This document shows positions 50,218 to 59,426 of a stretch of DNA of 64,000 bases, piece after piece. The stretch is from Raineyella sp. LH-20. Lineage in GTDB: Bacteria > Actinomycetota > Actinomycetes > Propionibacteriales > Propionibacteriaceae. The notes beneath the pieces are model-generated. The model did no database searches. It was not told the DNA's origin and worked only from the letters and a program-made list of their open reading frames with translations. Each line of letters starts with the position of its first letter. Position 1 is the stretch's first letter. Both the position numbers and the translations under genes were made by a program. The DNA lies in NCBI RefSeq assembly GCF_033110965.1, contig NZ_CP137003.1, positions 2,790,001 through 2,854,000 of the forward strand. Reading direction: 5' to 3'.

Positions 50218-51186
50218 TCAGCTTGCTGCTGAGGGTTGTTGTTGAGCGTAGTGGGCCTGCTCGAGAACGACCGGTGGCATGTCTCCGCAGTACTCGTTGA
50301 GGCGGCGGTGGTTGTACCAGTCGACCCACTTTGCGGTGGCGATCTCGACGGCGTTCACGTCCCTCCAGGGTCCCTGCCGGCGAATGACCTCGGTCTTGTA
50401 CATCCCGTTGATGCTCTCGGCCAGGGCGTTGTCGTAGCTCGATCCGACGGCGCCGGCTGAGGGGGTGATGCCGGCGTCGGCGAGGCGTTGGCTGTGGGCC
50501 AGGGAGAGGTATTGGCTGCCGTGGTCGTGGTGGGCGACCAGGGCGGTGAAGTCGGCACGGTCCTCCCGCTCACGCACCCAGATGGCCTGCTCGACCGCGT
50601 CGAGGACGAGGTCGGCGGTCATCGTGGTAGCGGCCCGCCAGCCGATAATCCGGCGGGCGTAGGCGTCGACGACGAACGCCACGTAGGTCCAGCCGGCCCA
50701 GGTCGACACGTAGGTGAAGTCGGCGACCCACAACCGGTTCGGCGCGAGCGGCTCGAAGTTGCGATTCACCAGGTCGGCCGGCTTGGGCCCGATCCCGGCG
50801 ATCGTTGTCCGTTTCACCTTGCCGCGGACCACCCCGGCCAGCCCCGCCTGGCGCATCAGCCGCTCGATGGTGCAGCGGGCGACGGGTATGCCTTCCCGGT
50901 TCAGCGCCAGCCACACCTTGCGGGGTCCGTACACCCCGAAGTTGTCGGCATGGATCCGCCGGATATGTGCCAGCAGCACCTCGTCGCGCTGCTCGCGCTT
51001 GGAGGGCAGCCGGTCGCGCCACTCGTAGTAGGTCGACGGGGCGATCTTCACACCATGCTCGGACAACACGGCACAGATCGGCTCTACCCCCCATCGCAAC
51101 CCACCGGTGGCGGGCTGGTGGTCGGCGTGCTCGCGGATGAAGTCCACGATCACTGCCCGGGCCGGTCGAGCTCGGCCGCGAAGAAA
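50218..51186 (-). CDS. IS3-family transposase OrfB (expressed by -1 frameshift)
   Basis: About 322 residues from the slip site. DDE integrase core: LWVADFTYVSTWAGWTY with Asp, HHDHGSQYLSLAHSQ with Asp, and SSYDNALAESINGMYKTEV with Glu; all intact. N-terminal HTH_21-like helical region (REQRDEVLLAHIRRIHADNFGVYGPRKVW). The frame is open further back to 51321 within orfA but that stretch is not homologous. Expression is expected through ribosomal frameshifting at TTTCTTC near 51180-51186, giving an OrfAB fusion. Confidence 0.88.
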   Translation of the reverse strand, partial: FLRGRARPARAVIVDFIREHADHQPATGGLRWGVEPICAVLSEHGVKIAPSTYYEWRDRLPSKREQRDEVLLAHIRRIHADNFGVYGPRKVWLALNREGIPVARCTIERLMRQAGLAGVVRGKVKRTTIAGIGPKPADLVNRNFEPLAPNRLWVADFTYVSTWAGWTYVAFVVDAYARRIIGWRAATTMTADLVLDAVEQAIWVREREDRADFTALVAHHDHGSQYLSLAHSQRLADAGITPSAGAVGSSYDNALAESINGMYKTEVIRRQGPWRDVNAVEIATAKWVDWYNHRRLNEYCGDMPPVVLEQAHYAQQQPSAAS

Positions 51187-51476
51187 GCCGACGCCGCCTT
51201 CAGGATCGCGTTCGCCCGCCGCAACTCGGCGTTCTCCCGCTTCAACCGCTTGACCTCGGCCGACTCCTCCGACGTGACCCCCGGCCGGGCGCCCTGGTCG
51301 ACCTCGGCCTGCCGCACCCACTTACGCACCGTCTCGGCCGTGGAGATCCCCAGCAGCTCCGCGACCCGGGCCATCGCACCCCAATCGGTGTCCTGATCCG
51401 GCCTGATCTCGGCATACATCCTCACCGCCCTGGCCTTCAGCTCAGCCGGATACCTCTTCGACGTGTTCCCTGCCAT
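51150..51476 (-). CDS. IS3-family OrfA (helix-turn-helix)
   Basis: 108 residues: HTH region (KRYPAELKARAVRMYAEIRP, WGAMARVAELLGISTAETVRKWVRQ) and a leucine-zipper-like coiled coil (EVKRLKRENAELRRANAILKAASAFFAAEL). It binds the IS ends and, fused with OrfB, forms the transposase. The codons at FF (TTC TTC) form the presumed slippery site; the frame closes with TGA at 51150-51152. Confidence 0.88.
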   Translation of the reverse strand: MAGNTSKRYPAELKARAVRMYAEIRPDQDTDWGAMARVAELLGISTAETVRKWVRQAEVDQGARPGVTSEESAEVKRLKRENAELRRANAILKAASAFFAAELDRPGQ

Positions 51477-51605
51477 GACTCCAACCTTCCCAAGGTTCGG
51501 AGTCTCCGGACATGCCGGGGCGGTTCAGTGTTGTGCGGAGTTCTGTGGGGGTCGATGTCAGAGGCGTGGTGTCTGCTGTCTCTCGAACGGAAGCATGGTT
51601 GCGAT

Positions 51606-51621
51606 TCGATCAGACGTTCGC
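51606..51621. promoter_or_regulatory. Candidate LexA (SOS) box
   Basis: TCGATCAGACGTTCGC matches the actinobacterial LexA consensus TCGAAC-N4-GTTCGA at 10 of 12 specified positions. It lies 40-55 bases before the ATG at 51661, a place typical for repression of the downstream gene. Not tested. Confidence 0.5.
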
Positions 51622-51660
51622 TACAGTTTTCGTACGTAGGTTCGACTCAGGGAGATGGCG

Positions 51661-52137
51661 ATGACTGCTGTGGTGCGAGAGGCCCGGGTGGGGGTCGGCG
51701 TGAACACTGCCGGGCCGACTGTGGCTGGTGGGACGTCCTGTGCGGCTGGGACCCGTGGGGTCGAGGTGGATGGGGGTCGGATCCGTGTGGGGCAGGCACC
51801 CGCGGGGTGGTCCTCGGGTGCACGGCGGTGTCTGCTGGTCGATGACCTGTCGTCAGGGCATGTGGCGGCCGGTGTGGGACGGGTGACCTGGGTGGGGTCC
51901 GGAGTTGTGGCCGATGGCCGTCGCGCCTCGGTGGGCCGCGGCCGCTCCGGCGTGTCGGACGACGGCTTCGACGGTGTGCGGGTCGGTGTGACCGGCGTCT
52001 ACCTGTCGAGGCTGGGGGCGCGATGCGAGGTGGTCTTCGATGCCGTGTCATCCGTCGCCCTGCTGGTGTTGATGGCGATCTCTGCGGTGGTGGTTGCAGT
52101 GGTTGTGGTCGGGGTGATGGCGGGCTACATCGTCTGA
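51661..52137 (+). CDS. Small membrane protein, possible SOS-induced division inhibitor (ChiZ/DivS position)
   Basis: 158 residues from ATG 51661 (AGGGAG 6 nt upstream; ATG 51655 is too close to it). The first 110 residues are Gly/Val-rich with little recognisable structure (VGQAPAGWSSGARRCLLVDD); one strong helix near residues 130-156 ends the protein (VALLVLMAISAVVVAVVVVG), with TGVYLSRLGARCEVVFD before it. It lies just before nrdR, where many actinobacteria have an SOS-regulated LysM protein between lexA and nrdR, but no LysM sequence is visible. I do not recognise a family by sequence; the call rests on position and the SOS box. Confidence 0.45.
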   Translation: MTAVVREARVGVGVNTAGPTVAGGTSCAAGTRGVEVDGGRIRVGQAPAGWSSGARRCLLVDDLSSGHVAAGVGRVTWVGSGVVADGRRASVGRGRSGVSDDGFDGVRVGVTGVYLSRLGARCEVVFDAVSSVALLVLMAISAVVVAVVVVGVMAGYIV

Positions 52138-52359
52138 CGATCTGCCGGTCCGGTCGGGCGGTGCGCCGGGGGTCATGTGGGCGAGGTGTGGCTGCTGGTT
52201 GAGGGAACTGTCGGCTCGACCGCTGGTACTGGTTGACCGCCTGGTGGCGCCGTTCTGGCGAAACGCCGAGCCGTGTGGTGAAGATGCGTTCGTCACGGGT
52301 GCAGGCGTTGCGACGCGGCTGTGTTGGCGGGTTGATCTATGGGGTTGCGAGTTCTATGA

Positions 52360-52375
52360 TCACAATATCTAGTAG
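52360..52375. promoter_or_regulatory. Candidate NrdR box
   Basis: TCACAATATCTAGTAG matches the NrdR consensus ACACWATATATWGTGT at 12 of 16 positions. NrdR boxes usually occur in pairs about 31 bp apart; a second is not clear, the nearest palindrome being CCACAgatTGTGG at 52395-52407. Implies autoregulation of the nrdR-nrdJ genes by dATP/ATP-loaded NrdR. Confidence 0.5.
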
Positions 52376-52410
52376 TTACAGATGTGTGGTTCACCCACAG
52401 ATTGTGGTTG

Positions 52411-52430
52411 TTATCCACCTGTTGTCCACA
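52411..52430 (+). promoter_or_regulatory. Two DnaA-type boxes upstream of nrdR
   Basis: TTATCCACC (52411-52419) and TTGTCCACA (52422-52430). The second matches the actinobacterial DnaA-box TTGTCCACA exactly. Two boxes 2 bp apart are unlikely by chance in a high-GC genome. DnaA could couple dNTP supply to replication. Confidence 0.5.
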
Positions 52431-52520
52431 CGTGATCAACAGGACCCACTCCCGGCTTCGTGTCTGGGGGGAGCCTGACCGGCGGATCAGCCACCAGGGC
52501 TGACCGGAGAAGGGGGAGAC

Positions 52521-52991
52521 GTGAACTGTCCGTTCTGTCACCACAGTGACACGCGTGTTCTCGACTCCCGTGCTGCCGAGGACGGCCAGAGTATCCGTCG
52601 TCGTCGCCAGTGTCCGGAGTGTGGTCGCCGGTTCAGCACCGTTGAGCAGATGCAGCTGTCGGTGAGCAAGCGGTCGGGGGTCGTCGAGCCGTTCGATCGC
52701 AGCAAGGTCGTCCAGGGTGTCCGCAAGGCCTGCAAGGGTCGACCGGTCACCGAGGATCAGCTCGCTCGACTCGGCCAGGAGGTCGAGGACGCGATCCGTG
52801 CCAGCGGTCAGACGATCGTCCCGTCGCACGCCGTCGGAGTGGCCATCCTCGGTCCGCTCCGGGAGCTCGACGAGGTCGCCTACCTGCGGTTCGCCAGTGT
52901 CTACCGCCAGTTCCAGTCCGTCGAGGATTTTGAGGCCGAGATCGCCGCCCTGCGGGCGGGGTCGAGCTCGGTCGTCGTCAGCACGTCGTAA
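52521..52991 (+). CDS. nrdR: Transcriptional repressor NrdR
   Basis: 156 residues from GTG. N-terminal zinc ribbon with CPFC, then [12 protein letters not shown], in between [20 protein letters not shown], typical of NrdR, and a C-terminal ATP-cone ([41 protein letters not shown]) that senses dATP/ATP. It represses ribonucleotide reductase genes. It precedes nrdJ by 28 bases in a likely operon. Confidence 0.97.
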   Translation: MNCPFCHHSDTRVLDSRAAEDGQSIRRRRQCPECGRRFSTVEQMQLSVSKRSGVVEPFDRSKVVQGVRKACKGRPVTEDQLARLGQEVEDAIRASGQTIVPSHAVGVAILGPLRELDEVAYLRFASVYRQFQSVEDFEAEIAALRAGSSSVVVSTS

Positions 52992-53019
52992 CCTCCATCC
53001 ATCAGAAGAGGGGTCACCC

Positions 53020-55983
<2,964 letters not shown>

Positions 55984-56009
55984 GTAACGGTTGCACGCGG
56001 TGCGCCGAT

Positions 56010-56043
56010 GAGGCCCCACTCCGGATCTCCGGAGTGGGGCCTC
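56010..56043 (+). terminator. Rho-independent-like terminator after nrdJ
   Basis: 15-bp perfect stem (56010-56024 with 56029-56043), loop ATCT, 27 bases after the nrdJ stop. No U-tract, as is common for high-GC actinobacterial terminators. Confidence 0.75.
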
Positions 56044-56084
56044 GCCGCTTCTGGGGAACGCTCGGCCAACCGCCGCGGAGGCGC

Positions 56085-56090
56085 TACGAT
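56085..56090 (+). promoter_or_regulatory. Putative -10 box of the DUF2892 gene
   Basis: TACGAT, predicting a start near 56097 just upstream of the palindrome at 56105, so a bound repressor would block transcription. Confidence 0.4.
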
Positions 56091-56104
56091 GATGCAGAAT
56101 CAAC

Positions 56105-56120
56105 ATACCCCTAGGGGTAT
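56105..56120. promoter_or_regulatory. CsoR/CstR-type operator
   Basis: ATACCCCTAGGGGTAT, a perfect 16-bp palindrome of the type bound by CsoR-family repressors (copper CsoR, or persulfide-sensing CstR, whose sites have the pattern ATACCCC-CTAGGGG-like G/C runs). It lies 18 bases before the DUF2892 ATG. The repressor gene is not in the window. Confidence 0.6.
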
Positions 56121-56137
56121 CTAACGGAAAGCGCGCC

Positions 56138-56341
56138 ATGATCAAGAACATCGGCAACACCGACCGTCTCGTCCGCTTCACGCTGGGCCCGATCCTGATC
56201 GTCGTGGCCTTCGTCCTCGGCATCACCTCCGTCTTCGGCATCGTGGCCGCCGTCCTCGGCGTCCTGCTTGTCGCGACCGCCGCCGTGCGGACCTGCCCCG
56301 CGTACCTGCCCTTCGGGATCCGCACCACCCCCAGGAGCTGA
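56138..56341 (+). CDS. DUF2892 (YgaP-like) small membrane protein
   Basis: 67 residues, two predicted helices (about 14-30 and 32-48) and a short C-terminal tail with a Cys (RTCPAYLPFGIRT). The N-terminus NIGNTDRLVRFTLGPILIV is the DUF2892 signature. Domains of this kind occur fused or next to rhodaneses and in sulfide/persulfide-related loci. GGAAAG ribosome-binding site 6 nt before the ATG. The palindrome just upstream supports control by persulfide or copper. Convergent with ligD. Confidence 0.85.
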   Translation: MIKNIGNTDRLVRFTLGPILIVVAFVLGITSVFGIVAAVLGVLLVATAAVRTCPAYLPFGIRTTPRS

Positions 56342-56364
56342 CCCCAGGACCGACTCGTGCAGGG

Positions 56365-58467
56365 TCATTCCCAACGGATGTCATCCGGCACCTGATCCGG
56401 CCGCCAGCCGCGCCAGATCGGGTGCCGGAACCTCCCCGACGAGGTGAATTCCCCGTACGCGACCTCCGCCACCAGAACGGGCTCGACCCAGTGCACGCCC
56501 TTGAGCTCCTCTGCCGGCACGGCAACCGCTGGGACGTCCCGGGCGAGTGGAGTCAGCAGTACCCGAGCCTCCTCGCGGGTCCTGTCCCCGAAGCCCGACC
56601 CGACCCGTCCGCTGAACACGAGCTCTCCGGACGGGTCGGGCACCGCCGTCAGGACCGCCCCGAGATCCTCGGTATCGCCGATCGGGCGCCAACCGATCAC
56701 CACCACGTCCTGGGTGCGCCGGTGCTTGACCTTCAGCCAGTCGGCCGAGCGTACGCCCGACCGGTAGGGCGACGACCGGCGCTTGGCGACGATCCCCTCC
56801 AGTCCGAGCTGCTCCGAGGCGGACATCGCCGCGCTCGCTGATCCGAGGTGGGCCGGCGGGACGAGGACGCTGTGTCCGCCGGGGCTCTCCACGTTCCCGC
56901 GGGAACGCCCCCGCTCCGTTCCGTCGGGCGACAAGACCTCTTCCAGCAGTCGGCGGCGGGTGTCGTACGTCTCCCCGGTGACGTCGCGCCCGTCGACCTC
57001 CAACAGGTCGAAGACCATCAGGGTGACCGGCACCTCGGCCCGCAGCCGAGCGACATCGCCGGTGCCGGTGAGGTTCATCCGTCGTTGCAGCAGGCCGAAG
57101 TCGGGATGCCCGGCCGCCCCGATGGCGACCACCTCTCCGTCGACGACCAGATCGCCGCGGGCCAGCGTGCCGAGCTCGGCAAGCTCCGGGTAGGTGGCCG
57201 TCACGTCGCGGCCGGTCCGACTGGTCAGCCGTACGTGACCGCTCGACGACCTGGCGATCACCCGGATGCCGTCCCATTTCATCTCGTACGCCCAGCCCTC
57301 CCCGGACATCAGGCCGAGCGTCCCCGACGTGGCGAGCATCGGCGCATACGTCGCCTCCGGCTGGTCCGGCGGATGGCTGGTACCGCCGGACGGTCGGTCC
57401 GAGGGAGACTCGCCGTCGCGGTGGGGCGATGTATCGCGGTGAGGCGACGTGCGGGGGTGGGGCGACGTGCGGGGATGGGGCGGATCGTCGGCAGGGGAGG
57501 CATCGACCGGGCGGCTCTCACCGACCGCCCGAGCCGCCGGCAGGCCCACCGGATCCAGAGGACCGGGACCGCGCTGCAGCCGGTCCAGCACGTCGCTCAT
57601 GGTCAGCTGGGCCAGGCCCGGATCGTCCAGCTCGTCCCATTCCCGGGGCGCGGCGACGGTCGGCACCAGCCGCCCCCGCAGCGACCACGGGCAGATGGTC
57701 GTCTTGCGGGCGTTGTTCTGCGACCAGTCGAGCAGCACCCGGCCGGTCCGCAGCGAACGGCGCATCTCGGAAACGACCAGCGTGGGCAGCTCCTGCGCCA
57801 AGGCGTCCGCCAACGCGCGGGCGACGGCGCTCACCTCGTCGGACGAGGCAGTGCCCGGCAGACCGGCGTAGAGATGCAGACCCTTCGACCCCGAGGTGAC
57901 CGGGGTAGCGGTCAGGCCCATGTCCGCCAGCACCGCACGGGCCTCCCGGGCGACGCGTACGCATTCCGGGAGCCCGACGCCCGGCCCTGGATCGAGGTCC
58001 AGCACCAGCCGGTCGGGCGGGTCGGGCTCCCCGTCCGGACCGAACCGCCACTGCGGAACGTGGATCTCGAGGGTGTCCACCTGGGCCAGCCAGGCCAGCG
58101 TCGCGGTGTCGTTCACCAGCGGGTAGGTGATGACGCGCTCGGTGTGCGGGATGTCGCGGCGTGCCACCCACGAGGGGGCGCCCCGCTCCAGCTGCTTGGT
58201 GAAGAACGCCTGCCCTGGTTCCTCGGCCGTCCCGACGCCGTGCACCCAGCGCTTGCGGGTGGCGGGGCGGTCCCGGGCCCAGCCGATCAGCCGTTCGGCG
58301 ACCGCCAGGTAGTAGTCGAGGACCTCGCCCTTGCGGGTGCCCGTCGAGGGGTAGAGGACCTTGTCCGGGTTGGTGAGCGTGATCGTCCGCCCCTCGACCT
58401 CCACCCTCCGGGGCCGGCCGGCCGTCGCACCTCTCGAGCCCGCCATCGCACCTCTCGAGCCCGCCAT
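56365..58467 (-). CDS. ligD: NHEJ DNA ligase D: polymerase plus ligase domains, no nuclease domain
   Basis: 700 residues from the ATG at 58467 (a second in-frame ATG at 58446 is equally plausible, see repeat). N-terminal primase-polymerase domain (about residues 20-300): LTNPDKVLYPSTGTRKGEV, DLDPGPGV with metal-binding Asp residues, LHLYAGLPG. A charged Pro/Ser/His linker with PHPRTSPHPRTSPHRDTSP repeats joins the ATP ligase (about 375-690), with YEMKWDGIR, adenylated Lys 397. No 3'-phosphoesterase domain is present, unlike the three-domain LigD of M. tuberculosis. Divergent ku gene adjacent. Confidence 0.93.
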   Translation of the reverse strand: MAGSRGAMAGSRGATAGRPRRVEVEGRTITLTNPDKVLYPSTGTRKGEVLDYYLAVAERLIGWARDRPATRKRWVHGVGTAEEPGQAFFTKQLERGAPSWVARRDIPHTERVITYPLVNDTATLAWLAQVDTLEIHVPQWRFGPDGEPDPPDRLVLDLDPGPGVGLPECVRVAREARAVLADMGLTATPVTSGSKGLHLYAGLPGTASSDEVSAVARALADALAQELPTLVVSEMRRSLRTGRVLLDWSQNNARKTTICPWSLRGRLVPTVAAPREWDELDDPGLAQLTMSDVLDRLQRGPGPLDPVGLPAARAVGESRPVDASPADDPPHPRTSPHPRTSPHRDTSPHRDGESPSDRPSGGTSHPPDQPEATYAPMLATSGTLGLMSGEGWAYEMKWDGIRVIARSSSGHVRLTSRTGRDVTATYPELAELGTLARGDLVVDGEVVAIGAAGHPDFGLLQRRMNLTGTGDVARLRAEVPVTLMVFDLLEVDGRDVTGETYDTRRRLLEEVLSPDGTERGRSRGNVESPGGHSVLVPPAHLGSASAAMSASEQLGLEGIVAKRRSSPYRSGVRSADWLKVKHRRTQDVVVIGWRPIGDTEDLGAVLTAVPDPSGELVFSGRVGSGFGDRTREEARVLLTPLARDVPAVAVPAEELKGVHWVEPVLVAEVAYGEFTSSGRFRHPIWRGWRPDQVPDDIRWE

Positions 58468-58488
58468 CGCACCTCCCGAGCCCGCTGT
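58426..58488 (-). repeat. Three 21-bp tandem repeats over the ligD start
   Basis: Units 58426-58446, 58447-58467 and 58468-58488, each about 21 bp (CGCACCTCTCGAGCCCGC core), 1-3 mismatches in the last. On the minus strand each of the two copies before ligD contains GAGAGG/GGGAGG plus ATG in the same frame, so ligD has two alternative ribosome-binding site-start pairs; the first copy in the gene reads ACG instead. Encodes repeats of AGSRGA. Confidence 0.85.
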
Positions 58489-58539
58489 TACAGGCCACTG
58501 TATGTTCCCCAGATCACATCTGTCGGGTTCAATGGAGTC

Positions 58540-59373
58540 ATGAGGTCGATGTGGGCAGGGGCGATCGCCTTCGGACTGGTCAACGTCCCGGTGAAGCTGT
58601 ACGCCGCCGCGTCCTCCCACGACGTGCCGCTGCACCAGGTGCACGACGCCGACGGTGGTCGGATCCGCTACCAACGCCGCTGCGAGGTCTGCGGCGAGGT
58701 CGTCGCGTACGAGCACATCGACAGGGCGTACGAGGCGGACGGCAAGCGGGTCGTGCTGACCGAGGAGGAGCTCGAGGCGCTGCCGGCCGAGGCCGCCCAC
58801 GAGATCCAGGTGCTGCAGTTCGTGCCGAGCGAGCAGATCGATCCGCTCACCCTCGGCGCCGCGTACTACCTGGAGCCGGACAAGAAGGCCGCCAAGCCCT
58901 ACCTGCTGTTGCGGTCGACCCTGGAGCAGACCGCCCGGACGGCGGTGGTGAAATACGCCCTGCGGCAGCGCACCCGGCTCGGGGTGCTGCGGGTGCGCGG
59001 CGACCTGATGGTGCTGCAGTCGCTGTTGTGGGCCGATGAGGTGCGCGAACCGGAGTTCGCCGGCAAGGCGCCGACCGCGGCGGTGACCGAGGCGGAGCAG
59101 GCGATGGCCAACCTGCTGGTCGCCCAGCTCTCCGAGGACTTCGACCCCGCCGCGTACGTCGACGACTACCAGGTGCAGCTCAAAGAGTTGGTGGAAGCCC
59201 GGCTGGCCGCCGATGAGGGGGTCATCGTGGCCGGCCCGGCGCCATCATCGACGGCGGAGGAGGGCGGCGAGGTGATCGACCTGATGGCGGCGCTGCGGGC
59301 CTCCCTCGAGCGCAAGCGCGGCGGGGCGGACAAGGGTGCGGCCGACGCGGGTGGGGCGAACAAGGTCGTCTGA
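58540..59373 (+). CDS. ku: Non-homologous end-joining protein Ku
   Basis: 277 residues. Begins MRSMWAGAIAFGLVNVPVKLY, the family N-terminus. Homodimer that binds double-strand ends and recruits LigD. CEVCGEVVAYEHIDRAYEAD, a Ku core segment, and the central beta-barrel region are normal. The Lys-rich C-terminal tail is short (RKRGGADKGAADAGGANK). ATG 58540 has GGAG but with only 2 nt between, ATG 58549 is possible. Divergent from ligD with about 70 bases between. Confidence 0.94.
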   Translation: MRSMWAGAIAFGLVNVPVKLYAAASSHDVPLHQVHDADGGRIRYQRRCEVCGEVVAYEHIDRAYEADGKRVVLTEEELEALPAEAAHEIQVLQFVPSEQIDPLTLGAAYYLEPDKKAAKPYLLLRSTLEQTARTAVVKYALRQRTRLGVLRVRGDLMVLQSLLWADEVREPEFAGKAPTAAVTEAEQAMANLLVAQLSEDFDPAAYVDDYQVQLKELVEARLAADEGVIVAGPAPSSTAEEGGEVIDLMAALRASLERKRGGADKGAADAGGANKVV

Positions 59374-59414
59374 CAGCGGGCGTGATTTGCCCGGATCGTA
59401 CGGTCCCGCGTCCG

Positions 59415-59420
59415 TACGAT
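59415..59420 (+). promoter_or_regulatory. Putative -10 box of a leaderless SulP transcript
   Basis: TACGAT, 6 nt before the ATG at 59427. No ribosome-binding site. Confidence 0.45.
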
Positions 59421-59426
59421 GGCACC

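Larger units (their letters stand above)
50174..51529 (-). mobile_element. IS3-family insertion sequence
   Basis: 1356 bp with perfect 30-bp inverted repeats at 50174-50203 and 51500-51529 (28 bp if ended at TGAACC). Contains orfA and orfB in -1 relation. It begins only 20 bases after the end of the IS481 element. No matching direct repeat is seen at the ends (left CTG, right GTT), so the target duplication may have been lost through recombination or decay. Confidence 0.9.
52138..52520. other. Regulatory region upstream of nrdR-nrdJ
   Basis: 383 bases without a gene. It is AT-richer than the rest in 52320-52440 and holds an NrdR-like box, a palindrome CCACAgatTGTGG (52395-52407), and two DnaA-type boxes. 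A GGGGGAG ribosome-binding site (52512-52518) precedes nrdR. No B12 riboswitch signature was found by eye. Confidence 0.6.

Noticed and set aside
48840-51530. Integrative element or prophage with the tRNA as attachment site
   Set aside because: Only two IS elements are present; no integrase, no direct repeat of the tRNA 3' end and no phage genes.
51581-51600. Half LexA site TCGAAC at 51583
   Set aside because: No matching GTTCGA half at the right spacing; the site at 51606-51621 fits better.
52138-52520. B12 riboswitch before nrdR-nrdJ
   Set aside because: No GCCACTG-type B12 box or expected helices found by eye; a covariance search would be decisive.
52717-53019. Upstream extension of nrdJ
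   Set aside because: Overlaps nrdR in another frame and is low-complexity; NrdJ homology begins at 53020.
56848-58539. Plus-strand frame running into ku
   Set aside because: Antisense to ligD; the Ku fold begins at the ATG at 58540.
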